Shown here: one piece after another, positions 34,270 to 47,669 of the stretch | Layout: every line of letters begins with the position of its first letter | Position numbering within the stretch: the first letter of the stretch is position 1 | Origin: Paraescarpia echinospica | Lineage: Eukaryota; Annelida; Polychaeta; Sabellida; Siboglinidae | Direction: 5' to 3' | NCBI GenBank assembly: GCA_020002185.1 | Contig: CM034543.1 | Coordinates: 25,907,462 to 25,971,461, forward strand | Length of the DNA stretch: 64,000 nt | Notes under the pieces: model-generated | Seen by the model: the letters and a program-made list of their open reading frames with translations, nothing else | What the model was told of the DNA's origin: nothing | The model's database searches: none | Made by a program: the position numbers and the translations under genes

Positions 34270-35687
34270 TCCTACATTAATATAATCAATGCTTTTTCAC
34301 GGTCTTTATATTAGGAGACATGTTATGATGACAATTTGAAACAAACGCCACAGGATTAAAATTGTTACTAATTATTATACTATAATTATTATGTAGTGTA
34401 TTTCCTTTGTATAACGGCATGTTATGTGATTTTTGTAATTTACGCAACAATTATTGACTGCGGTCTGTGCTGAGATGGCAGCTTCTAGTTGTATCTAGAT
34501 ACAGAATTGGAATAACAGTTTTTTTTAATGATAAACTGATTAATTATTACTTAAATTACAAAAGGAAAAAATTCCGTTTTTATTTTAGTAGGAAGAAACG
34601 TCCGGGGGGTATCCTGGGGAAGAAGACCGGGGATTAAAACGTCCGAGGGGAATGCCCGACGTTCGTTGTTCTACGTCTGGGCGTAAGCTAGCTAAACCGA
34701 TTACACGTAATGCTCCCTACACGTTTGAACACAAATGAACCTCATTCGTGACGGCCTAAATCAATTGAGGAGGGGGTCTGACATGAAACGATGGCTTCCT
34801 CACTTGTCTTCGATGATCCGGAAGAAATACATAAATTGCAGCTGTCAAACACGGAACACTAGATGTTCTCATTTAATCATTCTGATATTCATCATCTAGT
34901 AATTCACCCCAGCCCAGGATTGAGGTCAGAAATACGTATTTGTATGTGAAATAAGCAGTGTTCATATGAGTTGATGTATTTGCCTATTGTAAAAGTGACA
35001 TATTTGTAGTTGTGATTCTTGCTTGTATTTTATTGAAATACAGGTAAAATACACCATTTGTATTTCAATTCCATGCACTCACTGAGCTGAATGTCACGGG
35101 ACCAATGTCTTCACATATTGGTGATCATAAATATGCAATCAGTCAATCATCGCCTCATTAGTAAAAAGGCAATTCTTGGATCGTGTCTGTACGAAAGGCT
35201 CAATGAAAAAGTAGCCTTGGCTTTCTTGCGCGTATTGTTTAGTCAGCTGCGATTCCCCTAAGAGTTCCCATTGGAGATCAAGGCAGTGTATCAATTATAC
35301 AGATTAACAGCTGAAGTGGTTCTATTTCAGTGTGAAATCAAGCAAATGGCTTCGTTTACGATAGAAGCCAATATCTAATGCATGTATTTTCTACATGTGA
35401 ATGTTCAATCAATGTTCTTTTTATAAAAGATGACAGAAGCTGTAGAACAAAAACATGTCAAAAATACACGGAACAGAAAGTATGTGTAGTTGTATTAGAG
35501 AAGAGGTGTCGTAATGTGTAGTTGGATAACAGAAAAGCGTTGTTTTATAGCTGTTATTGTATTAGACCATTTCTAAAGCCCAGTATTTGTAGGTGCATTT
35601 GGCTAGATATGTTTGACCCCACCCCTGCCCTCAAATATGTCGTTTAGAAGCCTCTCGAACGATGCATCAATTTATAGTAAATATATG
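34270..35687. other. Unassigned DNA downstream of the protocadherin
   Basis: No feature recognised apart from the right end of the inverted motif element (to 34670). AT-rich, lacks long open frames. Confidence 0.5.
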
Positions 35688-35697
35688 TTTATTTATT
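35688..35697 (-). promoter_or_regulatory. Candidate poly(A) signal of the protocadherin
   Basis: On the minus strand AATAAATAAA provides two overlapping AATAAA hexamers about 225 bases after the stop codon at 35919. Position and sequence suit a 3' UTR end, but I have no transcript evidence. Confidence 0.5.
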
Positions 35698-35918
35698 ATA
35701 GTTGTGACAACAACATGTTAGCGAAACATAAAAGCGTTCACGATATGTAGGATACACAGCACAACACATTGGTCTTTTGTAGCGAACAAGTATATACAAC
35801 GCACATGGAAAGGCATTAAACAGATTCACAAGGACGCCACGCTTTCTGTAACAAGTTTTTTACACCGATGTCACGACGAGAAGCGAGCCAAAAACACGCT
35901 GTTCCACCCAACTACATT

Positions 35919-36541
35919 TCACATAGTAGCATTCATCGCTGGAAAGTCTTTAGTGGTGCGTTCGTCCACTTCTGTTTGGTCAACCATGTAGCTGCCCGAT
36001 GTTGTGCTGGACACGTTGTCGTCCAACGTCACGTCTTCTGGTCCACTTTCGTCCAACGGTGGAGGTGACTGAACGTTACACTTTCGGCCGCCGACTCGGC
36101 CGTTGTTATGTTCACCATGGACCAATGTAGTAGCTACATCCAGATAATTGTTTGATTGTTTACCCCTTCTATCGGGTCTAGTGTACTGTGAAGGTAATTG
36201 AAAATAATAGTTTCGGCCACAGCCGACATTGCTGTGTGTGTTGGGCGATGCCACGCAATCCGGTGGTATACCCACCGTGTACTGTGGATGTTGGCGTATG
36301 TTTTGTGGAGACAGACACAGATTACGTTGTGCTGGAGCTATGCAGCCCTCACAGTTCGGGTGGTTAGTTCTGTTAGCATTGCTAACGTCGCCACACGGCA
36401 TGCCGACTGTTTGGAAATGCAGTTTCTTGTTGCCGTTGGCGGCGTGAACAGCCGGAGACATCGGGCGGAAACTGTTGAAGCTGCAGTTGCTGCGGTCGTG
36501 ACGTCGTTTGTTGCAACCATGGGCGCCGTCTGGCGGAACAC
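35919..36541 (-). CDS. Protocadherin-like, last coding exon (cytoplasmic C-terminus)
   Basis: The minus-strand exon begins after a strong acceptor (pyrimidine-rich run ending ccgccttgtag) at 36542-36543 and ends with TGA at 35919-35921. It supplies 206 codons plus two bases that complete a Gly codon. Composition is that of a soluble tail: many Asn, His, Ser and Cys, no membrane segment. The terminal part reads LDDNVSSTTSGSYMVDQTE, resembling the acidic, S/T-rich ends of invertebrate protocadherin tails as I recall them. The frame needs an upstream exon ending in phase 1, which 37154-37193 provides. The alternative frame from the same acceptor stops after 67 codons. It encodes the part of the receptor that would contact cytoplasmic partners. 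Confidence 0.8.
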
Positions 36542-37153
36542 CTACAAGGCGGAAAAGAGGTGAACATTCCCATCCATACACACTAGAGCATTTCTGGTGC
36601 ATAGCCAAATATAATCTTTTGACAGTCTCATAGACGGACTCTTCTGACCAGTATACGCATAAGCATGTGACAACAAAATGTTAATATTTATATACTATAT
36701 ATAGTTAGAGTTCGTTCTCTTTCAACAACAAAATCAGGCAATACCAGTAGAAACACTGTACCATCTGCGTTTCAGCACGCATCTCTTGTTATAAATTAAT
36801 TTACCACGTGACATTAAAAGGATGCTGTATGTTCCGTATGAAAATTATTACCAGATACTTCGTTGATTCAGGTCTACCTAATCCCAATTTGGCCAGAGGC
36901 ATGGGAACGAACCAACTTCGGCTGTTTACCAACGGAATACATTTTTTACCGTGTAAACATTTCGCGGCAACTTTCAAATTGCGAACATTGTTTCGGATTA
37001 GTAAACGCAATTTGGAAGGCAGTATACCTATATTTAAGTATTAAGAACAATACAATTATAGAGATAAATGCTATGTTACTGGATGAGGAAGAGGCACTGC
37101 ACTTTTAAATATTATTTTCCCTGGTATAAACTGTTCATGTCATTTAACCATAC

Positions 37154-37193
37154 CTTCCTCGCTTGGGCCTCGACCGCTGTCGGTGTTTGACAT
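37154..37193 (-). CDS. Protocadherin-like, 40-nt micro-exon
   Basis: On the minus strand a pyrimidine-rich tract (ccttcacatcttcgtcttcc) is followed by three closely spaced AGs (cag, aag, ag). The coding segment then encodes MSNTDSGRGPSEE, with donor GAAG|GTATGG. Only use of the third AG (exon start 37193) keeps the frame from the preceding phase-0 exon into the phase-1 last exon. The acidic DSGRG-SEE sequence is typical of protocadherin tails. If the first AG were used (37198), the exon is 45 nt and leads to a different, shorter C-terminus. The exon is supported by splice sites and frame only. Confidence 0.62.
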
Positions 37194-37896
37194 CTCTTCT
37201 GAGGAAGACGAAGATGTGAAGGACACACGACACCCGCCGGGTTCATCCCCTTTCAAGTACCTCCACAGCTGCAATCAATACACCACACAACTATATTCAC
37301 AATGGACACGTGCGACCTACACGGTTCACCACACACACTGGTCCACAAAACAAATGCGCTGGCTCCAGGCACATTAAAGGAGTTTGTTTTAGGTACAGGC
37401 AGTGGGGCGTACAGGCATATTGGAACTTGAAAGAATTGCGTTTTTTATTGATATAGACACGGCGTTCTATTACAGGTAGACGATATTCAAGTAGCGCACT
37501 GCCAATTACAACACAAGGCAATTGTGAAGCGGATAATTGCGCCTGCCAGTCAACTATACTTTTTATCGTGTTGATTTCATGCTACGTAATATCCAATGAA
37601 TACATTTTTGCATATACGGCGAAAGAGATGATGTGCAAAACAGGGAAACGGAGAACGTGATGTGATGACAAAGTGACTTCTTCTAATAATGCCTGAACTG
37701 TACCACATATATGACTGTATATCAAGAAAATCTATGTACGTTTAGCAAACACTGCGAGACATGACTGCAGAGCAAGAAAGACAATGTCTACAACTAATTA
37801 TATTGTACTAGAGACGCGTGTTTTGGTCAGAAATTCACCGTGATTTGTGTTGCCATACATATGATGTACACAAAACAGAATAGAGTGTACACATAC

Positions 37897-38136
37897 CTCG
37901 GCTTCGGGTTCTTCTATTTGCCATGCTGGCTGTACCATGTCATTCTGTTGCATCGCTTGTGGGCTACACTGAGTGCCTGGGTTCATATTAATCCGGTTTG
38001 GACAACTGCGATGTGGATGACGCTTGCTGGTGTGTATCATGTTCTTAGTGATCGGATTGTTGACGACGGGTTGACACTCTTGCAGTAGTTGCAGTGGGAC
38101 AAGATTCGTGGTCTTTCCATCTTCTGCTTTACACAC
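37897..38136 (-). CDS. Protocadherin-like, first cytoplasmic exon after the 9.5 kb intron
   Basis: The exon is 240 nt, exactly 80 codons, phase 0 at both ends. It is preceded by acceptor aattccag and followed by consensus donor GAG|GTATGT. The sequence runs from VCKAEDGKTTNLVPL to PAWQIEEPEAE, is hydrophilic and lacks stops. It joins in frame to the large exon that ends AATGCTGATCAG|GTGAGA. The polypyrimidine tract is weak, which lowers confidence in the exact start. The region would be cytoplasmic; no known binding motif is evident. Confidence 0.72.
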
Positions 38137-39964
38137 CTGGAATTGGAATTTTATCATTGATACACCGCTATAATATTACCATGTTATGTGTTGCTTTTAT
38201 GCCATTGCTCAACTGTTCAGTTGTATTGTTATGGAATGTATTAAATCTATGTAGGTGTTTGCATGTTGGCGTTTTTGTCAAAGATAACATGTATTTAACA
38301 AGAAAGCAATATGTCTGAACATGTGTTCCTAAGATACAATCTATGTGATCTTTGTTTGTCAGTACAGCGTTATCATAATGCGGTGGATTTAGCTAATTGG
38401 GTAAAAAGTAAGATATATCGCACTGCGGGAAACATAATCACAAAAGCAGATGTTGAACAATGTATACATTCGTAGTTGGACACAGCAATTATTTACCAAT
38501 TGCGATGGATAATGGATGTACAACAGTCTCCCTTGTGTCAATAGCAAAATTATATGAATCACCAAGGGATCTGTGTATTTGCTACACTGCTTGCGAAGGA
38601 ACAGCTGTCGCGTCATAACGACATCAGAGGACAAAGGATAGGTCCATTCTCCCCGACACCCTCCGGGAACTGTCCCTAATGCCATGTTGATAGTTTCTAA
38701 GGAGAGCAAATTACGTGTTCCTTGGAGCGGACTGGTGCAGTTTCCGCTGATTTTGTTTTGATTTGTGGGAATTTCAAACACATCCATGTCAACGCGTCAT
38801 CTAAGCCACTAGTTAAGCATGACACCGTGTCCATTTTACGCCTGTCTCTATAAATTACTTTCTCAACTGGTCGTTAGTGTTCTTATGCACAGTTGCAACG
38901 GTGTATTCATATGATCATAAAGACGTGGGATTACGACAACAAACACTACTTTCTACTATGGATAGTCTTCCAATGATGTGATGGGCATTGTTATTAGGGT
39001 AATCAAATCAATGCACTCCTACCCTGGAGACCAGTATTCGAAACTATCTGACTGCAAATCGAATCTCGGAAAACATATTTAATCGAATAAGTGCGACTTT
39101 GTGTTTTGTTCGTGGAAATGAAACATTCTCGTCCAAATACCCCATCGAATCTCGGTATAGACAGCTAGAACTCTAAACACTAGAATTTCTAGAATTCTAA
39201 CCAGTTTGCCAGTTGCCCGTAGGACTGGTATAAGTATATTAACGTTGGATCGGGAATATGTTTGTTTTCTTGCGTGTGTAGGTCAATATTTTCACTAAGC
39301 ATTCAAATATATATATTTATTATTTACAATAAAGGAAACTATATTTTGCACACCATTCGGCAATAATACCCTGTGTTGTGTCGGAATTTCCTGTGACTAA
39401 CACTTTCTCAGCGTTACAATCAGTTTATGACGGTCTAGTTATACTCCAGCATAATATACCTGCACATCACAAAACTTTGTACTATACGTTTTTTAAGCTA
39501 AAAACGAGATGACACCAACTACATGACAGCGGAAAAAACCTGATATGGCGCCACAACGACTCTAGTCGTTCACGGGCTTTTCTCCTCACTTGTTTGGCAC
39601 CAATTTTCTCTGAAAGCCGGCACTAATTTGTCAGAGAAAATTAGTCAGAATGTAGTGTTGAATAGCAACTGCATCCTTCTCGACATTGGATACAGACCAA
39701 GATGGCGTGCAAACACGAAACAGCCTTTGATCTCTTGAAAAAGTGTTGACAATGAACACCAACTATCAATAGAATGTTGTAATTACATTTTGTCCACGCC
39801 AGTCGTGTTGTTAATGAGTCATTTAATGGATAAGTGTTCTCTTGCCGTAGCCAAAAAGACAGAACAGCACAGTATATGTTGATTAACCTATGGTATAGTA
39901 GGTACCATCTCGATAAACATGTAGTAATTGTTACACTTGTGTCATTTTAACTACTTTCACTTCA

Positions 39965-40198
39965 CCACCCCCACACACATACACGCACACACACATACAC
40001 GCACACACACATACACGCACACACGCACGCGCACCACACACAAAAACACACACGCACATAGGCACACAGGCACACAGGCACACAGGCACACAGGCACACA
40101 GGCACACAGGCACACAGGCACACACACAAACGGGCACGCGCACACGCACACACACACACACACGCTCACACTCACACACGCACGCACGCACACACACA
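39965..40198. repeat. CA-rich microsatellite with (GGCACACA)n
   Basis: CACG/CACA units surround about eight copies of an 8-bp GGCACACA unit at 40052-40123. Confidence 0.95.
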
Positions 40199-41486
40199 TA
40201 TTTTTATAGCAATACAGATAAGTTACTAAAATTTCTGGAAATGTATCGTTGACATTTTAAGAAAACGCCCAAATGAATAATAATAATAATAATAAGCTAT
40301 GTTTAGACACCGTCTGTTCTATGAGCCAATTGTAAGTATGTATGCGTGTGTTGAATAGTTGACAGCACAGCTGTATAGAATAGGCATACATCTTTACCAG
40401 AATTAGGGATGTCTTTCGTGGTGCAAGTTTGCTTACACAATGGTGTTCCATCAACCATCCGTCATTCTTATGAATGGCATCATGGCGCCAAGAGCTTGTA
40501 ATCATGCAAAGAACATGCCCGCTAAAATGAGAGTACCACACGCACGCCAGCTCAGGTGGCACACAGTCGAAAAGAACGCTTTGATGTTCCGTGGCAGTGG
40601 AAATTTGTCATTCCGTAATATATTTGAACTAGCCAGACATACAGACAAACAGACAACCGCTAGAGAAGATGAATAACTAAAAGGCCAAGTCTGGTCAACA
40701 ACTGGCATTTTATTATTAATCATTCTCAATTGTTTCTGGCGACAATAGCCAATCTAACGGTGTGAAACGTGTGTACGTGTAAACAGTTGTACATTAAATG
40801 TGAACAGTGGAACTGGTGTCAACAAATTGACCACTAAAGCCAAACACCATATCCGTTGCAGTGACTTTCCGCAAAAATCTAAACGTGTGCACATTTTCGT
40901 TATTGTGGAGGCAAATGATGGCTTTGATTAAAATTGGCAAACTGTTTTAAAGTTGGTAAAATTACGTGTAATTATTTGAAATAGTATGCAGTATTAAATT
41001 ATAAATATCTATATGATAATTAAAACGTAATCAATTACGTCAATTATAGGTCGTAATTAGAATGAAAATAAAACATTAGGACTGTAGCTTGTTGCTATTG
41101 TTTACATTAATTTTAATTCAGTAGTTTCCTCACAATCTAACATAATTTTCAATAGTACTATAACCAATTCATAAATACACATTACATTTTGTATTCTTAA
41201 CTTGTTGGAAGTTCTATTGTTAGCTGATATCAGTTACAACAAGCATGTTTTGAAGACAGGTAACCGTGTATACGTGGGCATATAAGCAACGCCTGGAGGG
41301 TATATGTATTTCATGAAATCACATCACATTGTTTTTCGATACTTGTGTAGCTAGAAAATGCATCTAGAAATATTTAGACAAAGAGAACCACAGGATGTCG
41401 TATATGTTTGACTGAGACCAATATTACGACATAATACTGCGTTAGATCTTTAAAATAACAGCAATTGAGTAACTGACACTTGCATG

Positions 41487-41924
<438 letters not shown>

Positions 41925-42567
41925 AATTGTACAATTGTACGACACACGGTGTGCTAGTCATTATTTAATAAACATTGTGAAAGTGTAAAGAAATGTGTAA
42001 GACAGATCTATCTAAGAGAACAAATGTACAGCCACATGCTGGGAAAATAATTGTGATTTCACCCCCTCAACCGCAGCTATGCACGGAAGCACACCAGCCG
42101 GTGATTTCAGCTGCACCAGTGATTTCACATCAGACCAACCCCTCCTGTGTAATTACCACAGTGGTCACTCTCTCACCTGGATGACCACTCATTCAAGGCT
42201 CTCGTTAGATTGGATGTCCAGCTACCGTCCACTCTGTTCTCTGAAGATTTTATGTCTTTTCTTAGACAGGGGTTGGCCAGTGCTGGTTTAAATGGCCCAT
42301 CTAGTCAGCAGTGCTACCAAGCAGTCTTGTTTTATCGTGCCATTAATCTGGCAAGAAATGGCCATAAATTAACCAGCGCTTGTTCGGTGGAGATGAGAAT
42401 GGTCTAACTGGACATCTTCATTTTGTTTAAATTGGCCTTGCTGGCAGTTGTGGGTAGGCTGGGGGAATTGAAAACATCTCTATTCGAAGTGGCACGAATG
42501 TTGAGAAATTGAATTAATTCAAAGTAAAATACATAGGACCTACAGAAATATCGTGATAATATATATA

Positions 42568-42775
42568 TGCCGTATGTGCCATATATAGTCCATCTGCTTA
42601 GATATATGGTAAGTTGTACTTTCCTTATTTAAAAAGCTGACAGACGTGCTGATTTTAACCAGTACTACTGTGGATTTCATTTCACGGTACCAATATACAC
42701 ATGTACGTGTGTGAGTGAGTGAGTGATTGAGTGTGTGTGTGTGTGTGTGCGCGCGTGCGTGCGTGCGTGCGTTTA

Positions 42776-42806
<31 letters not shown>

Positions 42807-42819
42807 GCGTGCGTGCGTT

Positions 42820-42865
<46 letters not shown>

Positions 42866-43045
42866 CGTGCGGGCGTGTGTGTGTTTATGTAAGTATGTAA
42901 TTGTATATAGGTATATATGCACACTGGTACCGTGGAATTAAATCCACAGCAGTAGTCGTTAAAATCAGCACGTCTGTCAGATTTTTAAATAAGGAAAGTA
43001 CAACTTACCATATATCTAAGCAGATGGACTACATATGGCACATGA
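42568..43045. repeat. Hairpin with about 140-bp arms around a GT microsatellite
   Basis: The left arm 42568-42695 (tagtccatctgcttagatat, then ggtaagttgtactttcc...) and right arm 42925-43045 are reverse complements with few mismatches. The loop is about 200 bp of GT, CG and GTTTATG repeats. No terminal duplication was identified. It could be a MITE or a foldback element. Confidence 0.85.
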
Positions 43046-46000
43046 CAACATGTGACTTGATCCCCCTGGGAGAGGGGACATGGCGACCGGGGAGACTGTG
43101 GAAAGCCTGCTCAATTCTGCCTGAAGTGTCACAGGAAGTAGTTGACCAGCGCAACAGAAGACCCACTCAAGTACACTTAACTCGACATTCAATCGCAATG
43201 GCTTCCATCGTGACTCTTGCAACTTTCTCCATACCAATGTCCTGCGGCACACACAAACACCGGCTGGAGAGCACACTGCTTCTTCAATAGCAGTTTCTGC
43301 TCCATCAGATGGCCATGTTTTCATTGAAATTTTTGCAAAGTGGGCGGAATTAATTGTGTTAGATAATTGAAATGTGGAAATAAAGACTAATAATTATGCT
43401 GTTTCATAAGTTAGAGGGAGTGCAATAAAATGCAATGGTGTTTTACATAGTTGATTTGTAATACAAAACATGTGGCCGAGTGTACTTCTTCTTGGATAAC
43501 TTTTTAACACGTTTATCCATGTGTGCCAATGCCACTGCGATATGCAATTATGTTTGCCAAAACTGATAACGTACTTAAACAATCTAATCGGCAAGCAATA
43601 CAAAATCCAATTTTGCAAAGCACACACAAACGCAGACACTTACAAAGTAAGTAGAGGCAAATACAAGTTGAGCGGGCTGGGTAAATCGTTTTATCACAAT
43701 GACACAGCTGCAATAATTTCACAACACCAAACTTTCTTCTACCAAGAATACATATTAACTCCTATTACAACCGATTTTTCCCAACCACCTGCTTCTTGTA
43801 ACAAACGGTTTGCCAAGGGAAGCCCGCAGGCCACGGATACAAGGCTATTGGGGCACATTTCAATCACACACATGAAAGAACTTTGTAAACTGTGGGAATT
43901 AATGAAGGTGGACATCCAGTACAGCTATTTTGTAGACAGGCAGTAGCGACAACTATAATCATCTCATGTCCAGTAATGCGTATTGAGAAGGTAGCGGGGA
44001 ACAACGTGTCATTACCCATGTGAATATACGTGTTTACTGGAAATTATAGCTTCCGTTGTAGAATAATCACACTGTCCTCCAACGGACACTGCAAACACAC
44101 CTGTAACTGTGCGTTACTTAGTCCATACATTTACACAAACTAACCATAACTCGGTTTATATTTACAGTATTAATAAAACCTGTTATATGCCATGATTTTG
44201 CAAGCGTATTACCCAATAGAATATATAGCAGTTGCCCCCATCAATGGCCCGTTTATGACATATCCAACTATATGACACTCTTTTTTTGACAAAACCAACA
44301 GACACGAAGCATTACGTCGTCGTTTTATGATTTACTCTCGTATTCTCCTGTTCCAGCCACATTGTAAGTAGGCACAGCATACCTCTTCACTAATTAAGCA
44401 TGAACGTGCGTGTGCGTCTCCTTGTGGGTTCGCTCGTCTGCAGAATACGACTACTTAGTTGCCAAGGAAACAAGACGCAGTCTTTTTTACCAGTACAGAT
44501 TCGCTGAAAAAGAAATAATCATGATTCACGCTGAGTGGCCTTATATCAGGTGGCGGTGTGCTGAACGACGAAACCAGATCGTGCCGATCTGAGTCGAATG
44601 TTATGCAGTTCTTGCATTTGGTTGCATCCGTGGGCGTTGTATATTAAATATAGACATCAATTCAGAATTACCTAAAAACATCACCGTGTGTTTCTATGCT
44701 GTACATGTAACCTTCTAATTGCTCTAAATCTTCCGCTCACCTACGTCCCGCCGTGTTTTTCTCCTCTACCATTCTCATGTCTTACATAACTATCATGTAA
44801 CACCTTCAAATGCCAACAGGGTGTATATTATGTAGCCGCCTCACACTCAGCTCTTATGCAATACTACCGTGGGATTATGACAAAGAAACAACCAGGCTGT
44901 ATACTTCAAAGATGCCAGGCTTAACTTCTAGTCAAGCAAATACAGTCATCTTCAACTGACTAGTTAATTCATCACATACGGTTTGGACGAGTTCTTCGTT
45001 ACATCACACAGACTGCAACAATATCTACAGCGTATGTAGCTTACAATGAAAGGCCCCGTGTGTTATTTGAAGTGCAATGTTTAAGCATATTCAGTGTTAT
45101 ACTCGTCAAACATAAAAACGGCAGATGTGGGATATCAGCTTTAAGATGTGTATTGTCACTATGTGTGATAACGACAATCGTTTATTTACATTAATATTTA
45201 TACAATCTTTCATGATTTCAATCCAACAAAATCACATAAATGATGGTTCAACGTAACTGTATATTCTACATGTTCTGGTAGTATAACTAAATTTAATAGT
45301 GTGTCAATGTATGTTGAAGCATGGTTAAATGGCAGTGTCTTATAAACCAAAGTAGTACATAATGTTGATACAAATGAATTTTCAATACATTATTTGGAAC
45401 TACAAATAGACTGAATTACAGCGTGTCGTTACTAGAGAAGACAGTGTGGTAGTTTAAAACAAAGAGAAGGGTTTAACTCCAAAGTAGTATTGTTAAACAT
45501 TACTAAATCTAATCAATGAAATTAATTCATATTACTTAATGATGCTATTAACTATTTTCCAAATGATCAGATCTTTTCTTGGCGACAAACTTGGGGATCA
45601 AAGAAAAACAGGTAATGGCATTACCACTGGGAGAACAAAATGTTTAATCAATACACCAGGTACAATGATCCGACGTTGGCAGTTTGCCCACTGGCAGCTG
45701 GGCTTTTCCTTTAACCTTCAAACCAGCACAATTCCGCTGTCACAGAAATTACGCCTTACAGCACACGGCTGTCATGAAAACCAAGCAACCTGGCAGTGAT
45801 AAAGCACCACCTCGAATGGTTGCATTACGTGACGTGCAGCGTCAGCGTCGCAATATCTGCCCGCTATATCACACCTGCCATCGCTGTAACTTGGCACCTT
45901 CGTCAATACTATTGTCACAGCAAACGTCAACTGCAATGACAGTGCTATTGCATCTTGCCATTAAGAAATACTAACACGCAAAATGCCAGATGAAATGACA

Positions 46001-46438
46001 CTGCCATCTACGCACGACTCCGTAGGTACATATAAGCCAGTAGAAAATTAACCAGACGTAAAGAATATAACATTTGATTGTTCTCTCAGAGAGTTTTAGC
46101 ACTTTCCACACCCATGCGGTAGGCACAGGTGGGCGTGATGGGTGCCAAGTTTTACAACCAGCAATTCCAATTCACTGCGCTCGGTGTTCAAGTATAATAG
46201 CGACCCGCAGATCGTTAGGGTGCAACACATAATAATGTACCAAGATGGAGTGAATCAATGTTAGTGCACCCTAACATAAGTGACAATCATGGTCGCTGGA
46301 GTGTACATCAACATCAAACAAATTAAATACTAATGAAACCTATCAACGGGAAAGTGACAACTTAACTACCTGAAAGCTGTGCCCTTGTTAACGGAATCTA
46401 AACTGAACAGTGTGTCGCGCGTTGCTGTCTGACATTGT

Positions 46439-46552
46439 CCGTCCGTCCGTCCGTCCGTCCGTCCGCCCGTCCGCCCGCCCGCCCGCCCGCCCGCCCGCCC
46501 GCCCGCCCGCCCGCCCGCCCGCCCGCCCGCCCGCCCGCCCGCCCGCCCGCCT
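46439..46552. repeat. (GTCC)n(GCCC)n tract, G-quadruplex-prone on the gene strand
   Basis: About 6 GTCC units and about 20 GCCC units. On the minus strand, the sense strand of the protocadherin, this reads GGGC repeated, i.e. runs of three G separated by single C. Confidence 0.97.
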
Positions 46553-47265
46553 GTTCGCAGCCTCAACACTCCGATGGGGATGGCCACAAACTGTCATCTC
46601 CGCCCCAGGTTCTGGACTACTTGACCAGCCACTTCATTAGTACACAGCAGGAAGTCACCTCGCTAACAAGTGACTGACCGTCCCTGAACGTCTCCCGAGC
46701 CCAGCGTGTGCCACATACAGAGAAATTAACTAAACTAATTGTTCAGACTCGCTTGATGGGTAATTGCACAATTTGGCCGGCTGGCATTTGACAAATGTAT
46801 GCTTGACTATGGAACGACATCAAGTCTCTTTTGTATGATGTCATTTTTAGAGGCGTAATTGGTGTGGTGTCAGTTTACTGAAACATTAATTCACCACCGG
46901 GGAAATCAACTGGATGGTGGACCAAGCTGTCAATCAGTATGTCTATTGAGCCGTGTCATAATCAATGATTGATACTACTCCGGTGCACCTGCGACTGCAG
47001 TCACCTCATAAGCTACAACAGGTATTGTAATTTTTTACATTTCATTTAATATTCTCCAATGCCTCAGGTGAGATGCTTATCATGATCAGCATCAATGAGG
47101 GAATCACCCCAGGAGTTAACACAAAATGTAATTTTGACTACACTTATTGTACCCTGGTCATTTGTCGCACATTGATATATAAAAGTGAATCGTCCAAAAT
47201 TAAAAGGTGGATATTTAATATGAAATCATGAATATGTGTTGGTGAATGTCATTACCTAAAAAGTA

Positions 47266-47555
47266 AAGGTATTTTTATGTACTGTATTCAGTCCTTAGGA
47301 TTACTCAGAGCTTTGCACTTTACTTCCTGACAGATCTGTTCAATCAAACACCATCTCGACTTCTCTGGGAAGCATTCAGCCACGCTGAAATTACAGCGCG
47401 AAGACGAATCGTACACAAATATCTACCACTGCCTATAGTCAACGACTGGGTGAACTTGAGCAATGTAAAGTGAACGAACTTGCCCATAGTTCAAAATGGC
47501 AGCAAGAGGTTTCAAACCCGGAATGTTTTGATAGAGTTCGACGCTCTTACACTAT
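47266..47555 (-). mobile_element. Old tRNA-derived SINE relic
   Basis: It aligns with 54472-54796 over most of its length with many differences. Shared blocks are ctgtattcagtcctta / cagtatccagtcctca, ccagccacgctg, gcgcgaagac and gaacgaacttgccca. The tRNA-like head is decayed (tttcaaacccgga for a B-box complement). Confidence 0.75.
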
Positions 47556-47669
47556 GCACAAACGCGTTCCACAAAAGTCCTGGACTTTCCTAGTACCGTA
47601 CATATAATTTAAGGTTCATATTTTACTATTCAATATCAGAAGAATGAAAGAAAATCAAACCCTTCTCAC

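Larger units (their letters stand above)
33777..34670. repeat. Inverted clusters of a GGACRTTYCC motif (MITE-like)
   Basis: The left cluster (33777-33878) has five motifs such as ggacatttcc and ggacattcccc, ending cctactgaaataaaaggcgg. The right cluster (34574-34666) has the reverse complement: ccgtttttattttagtagg then aaacgtccgg and aaaacgtccgagggg. The paired ends and non-coding centre suggest a non-autonomous DNA element about 0.9 kb long. I could not place exact termini. Confidence 0.6.

Noticed and set aside
38389..38787. 132-codon minus frame as an extra protocadherin tail exon
   Set aside because: No convincing acceptor or donor, mixed composition with hydrophobic stretches, and the phase-0 junction of the flanking exons works without it.
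41993..42407. Possible gene fragment (PQPQLCTEAHQPV..., LPSTLFSEDFMSFLRQGL)
   Set aside because: The two stretches are in different frames and I could not match either to a family with confidence; left unassigned in the intron.
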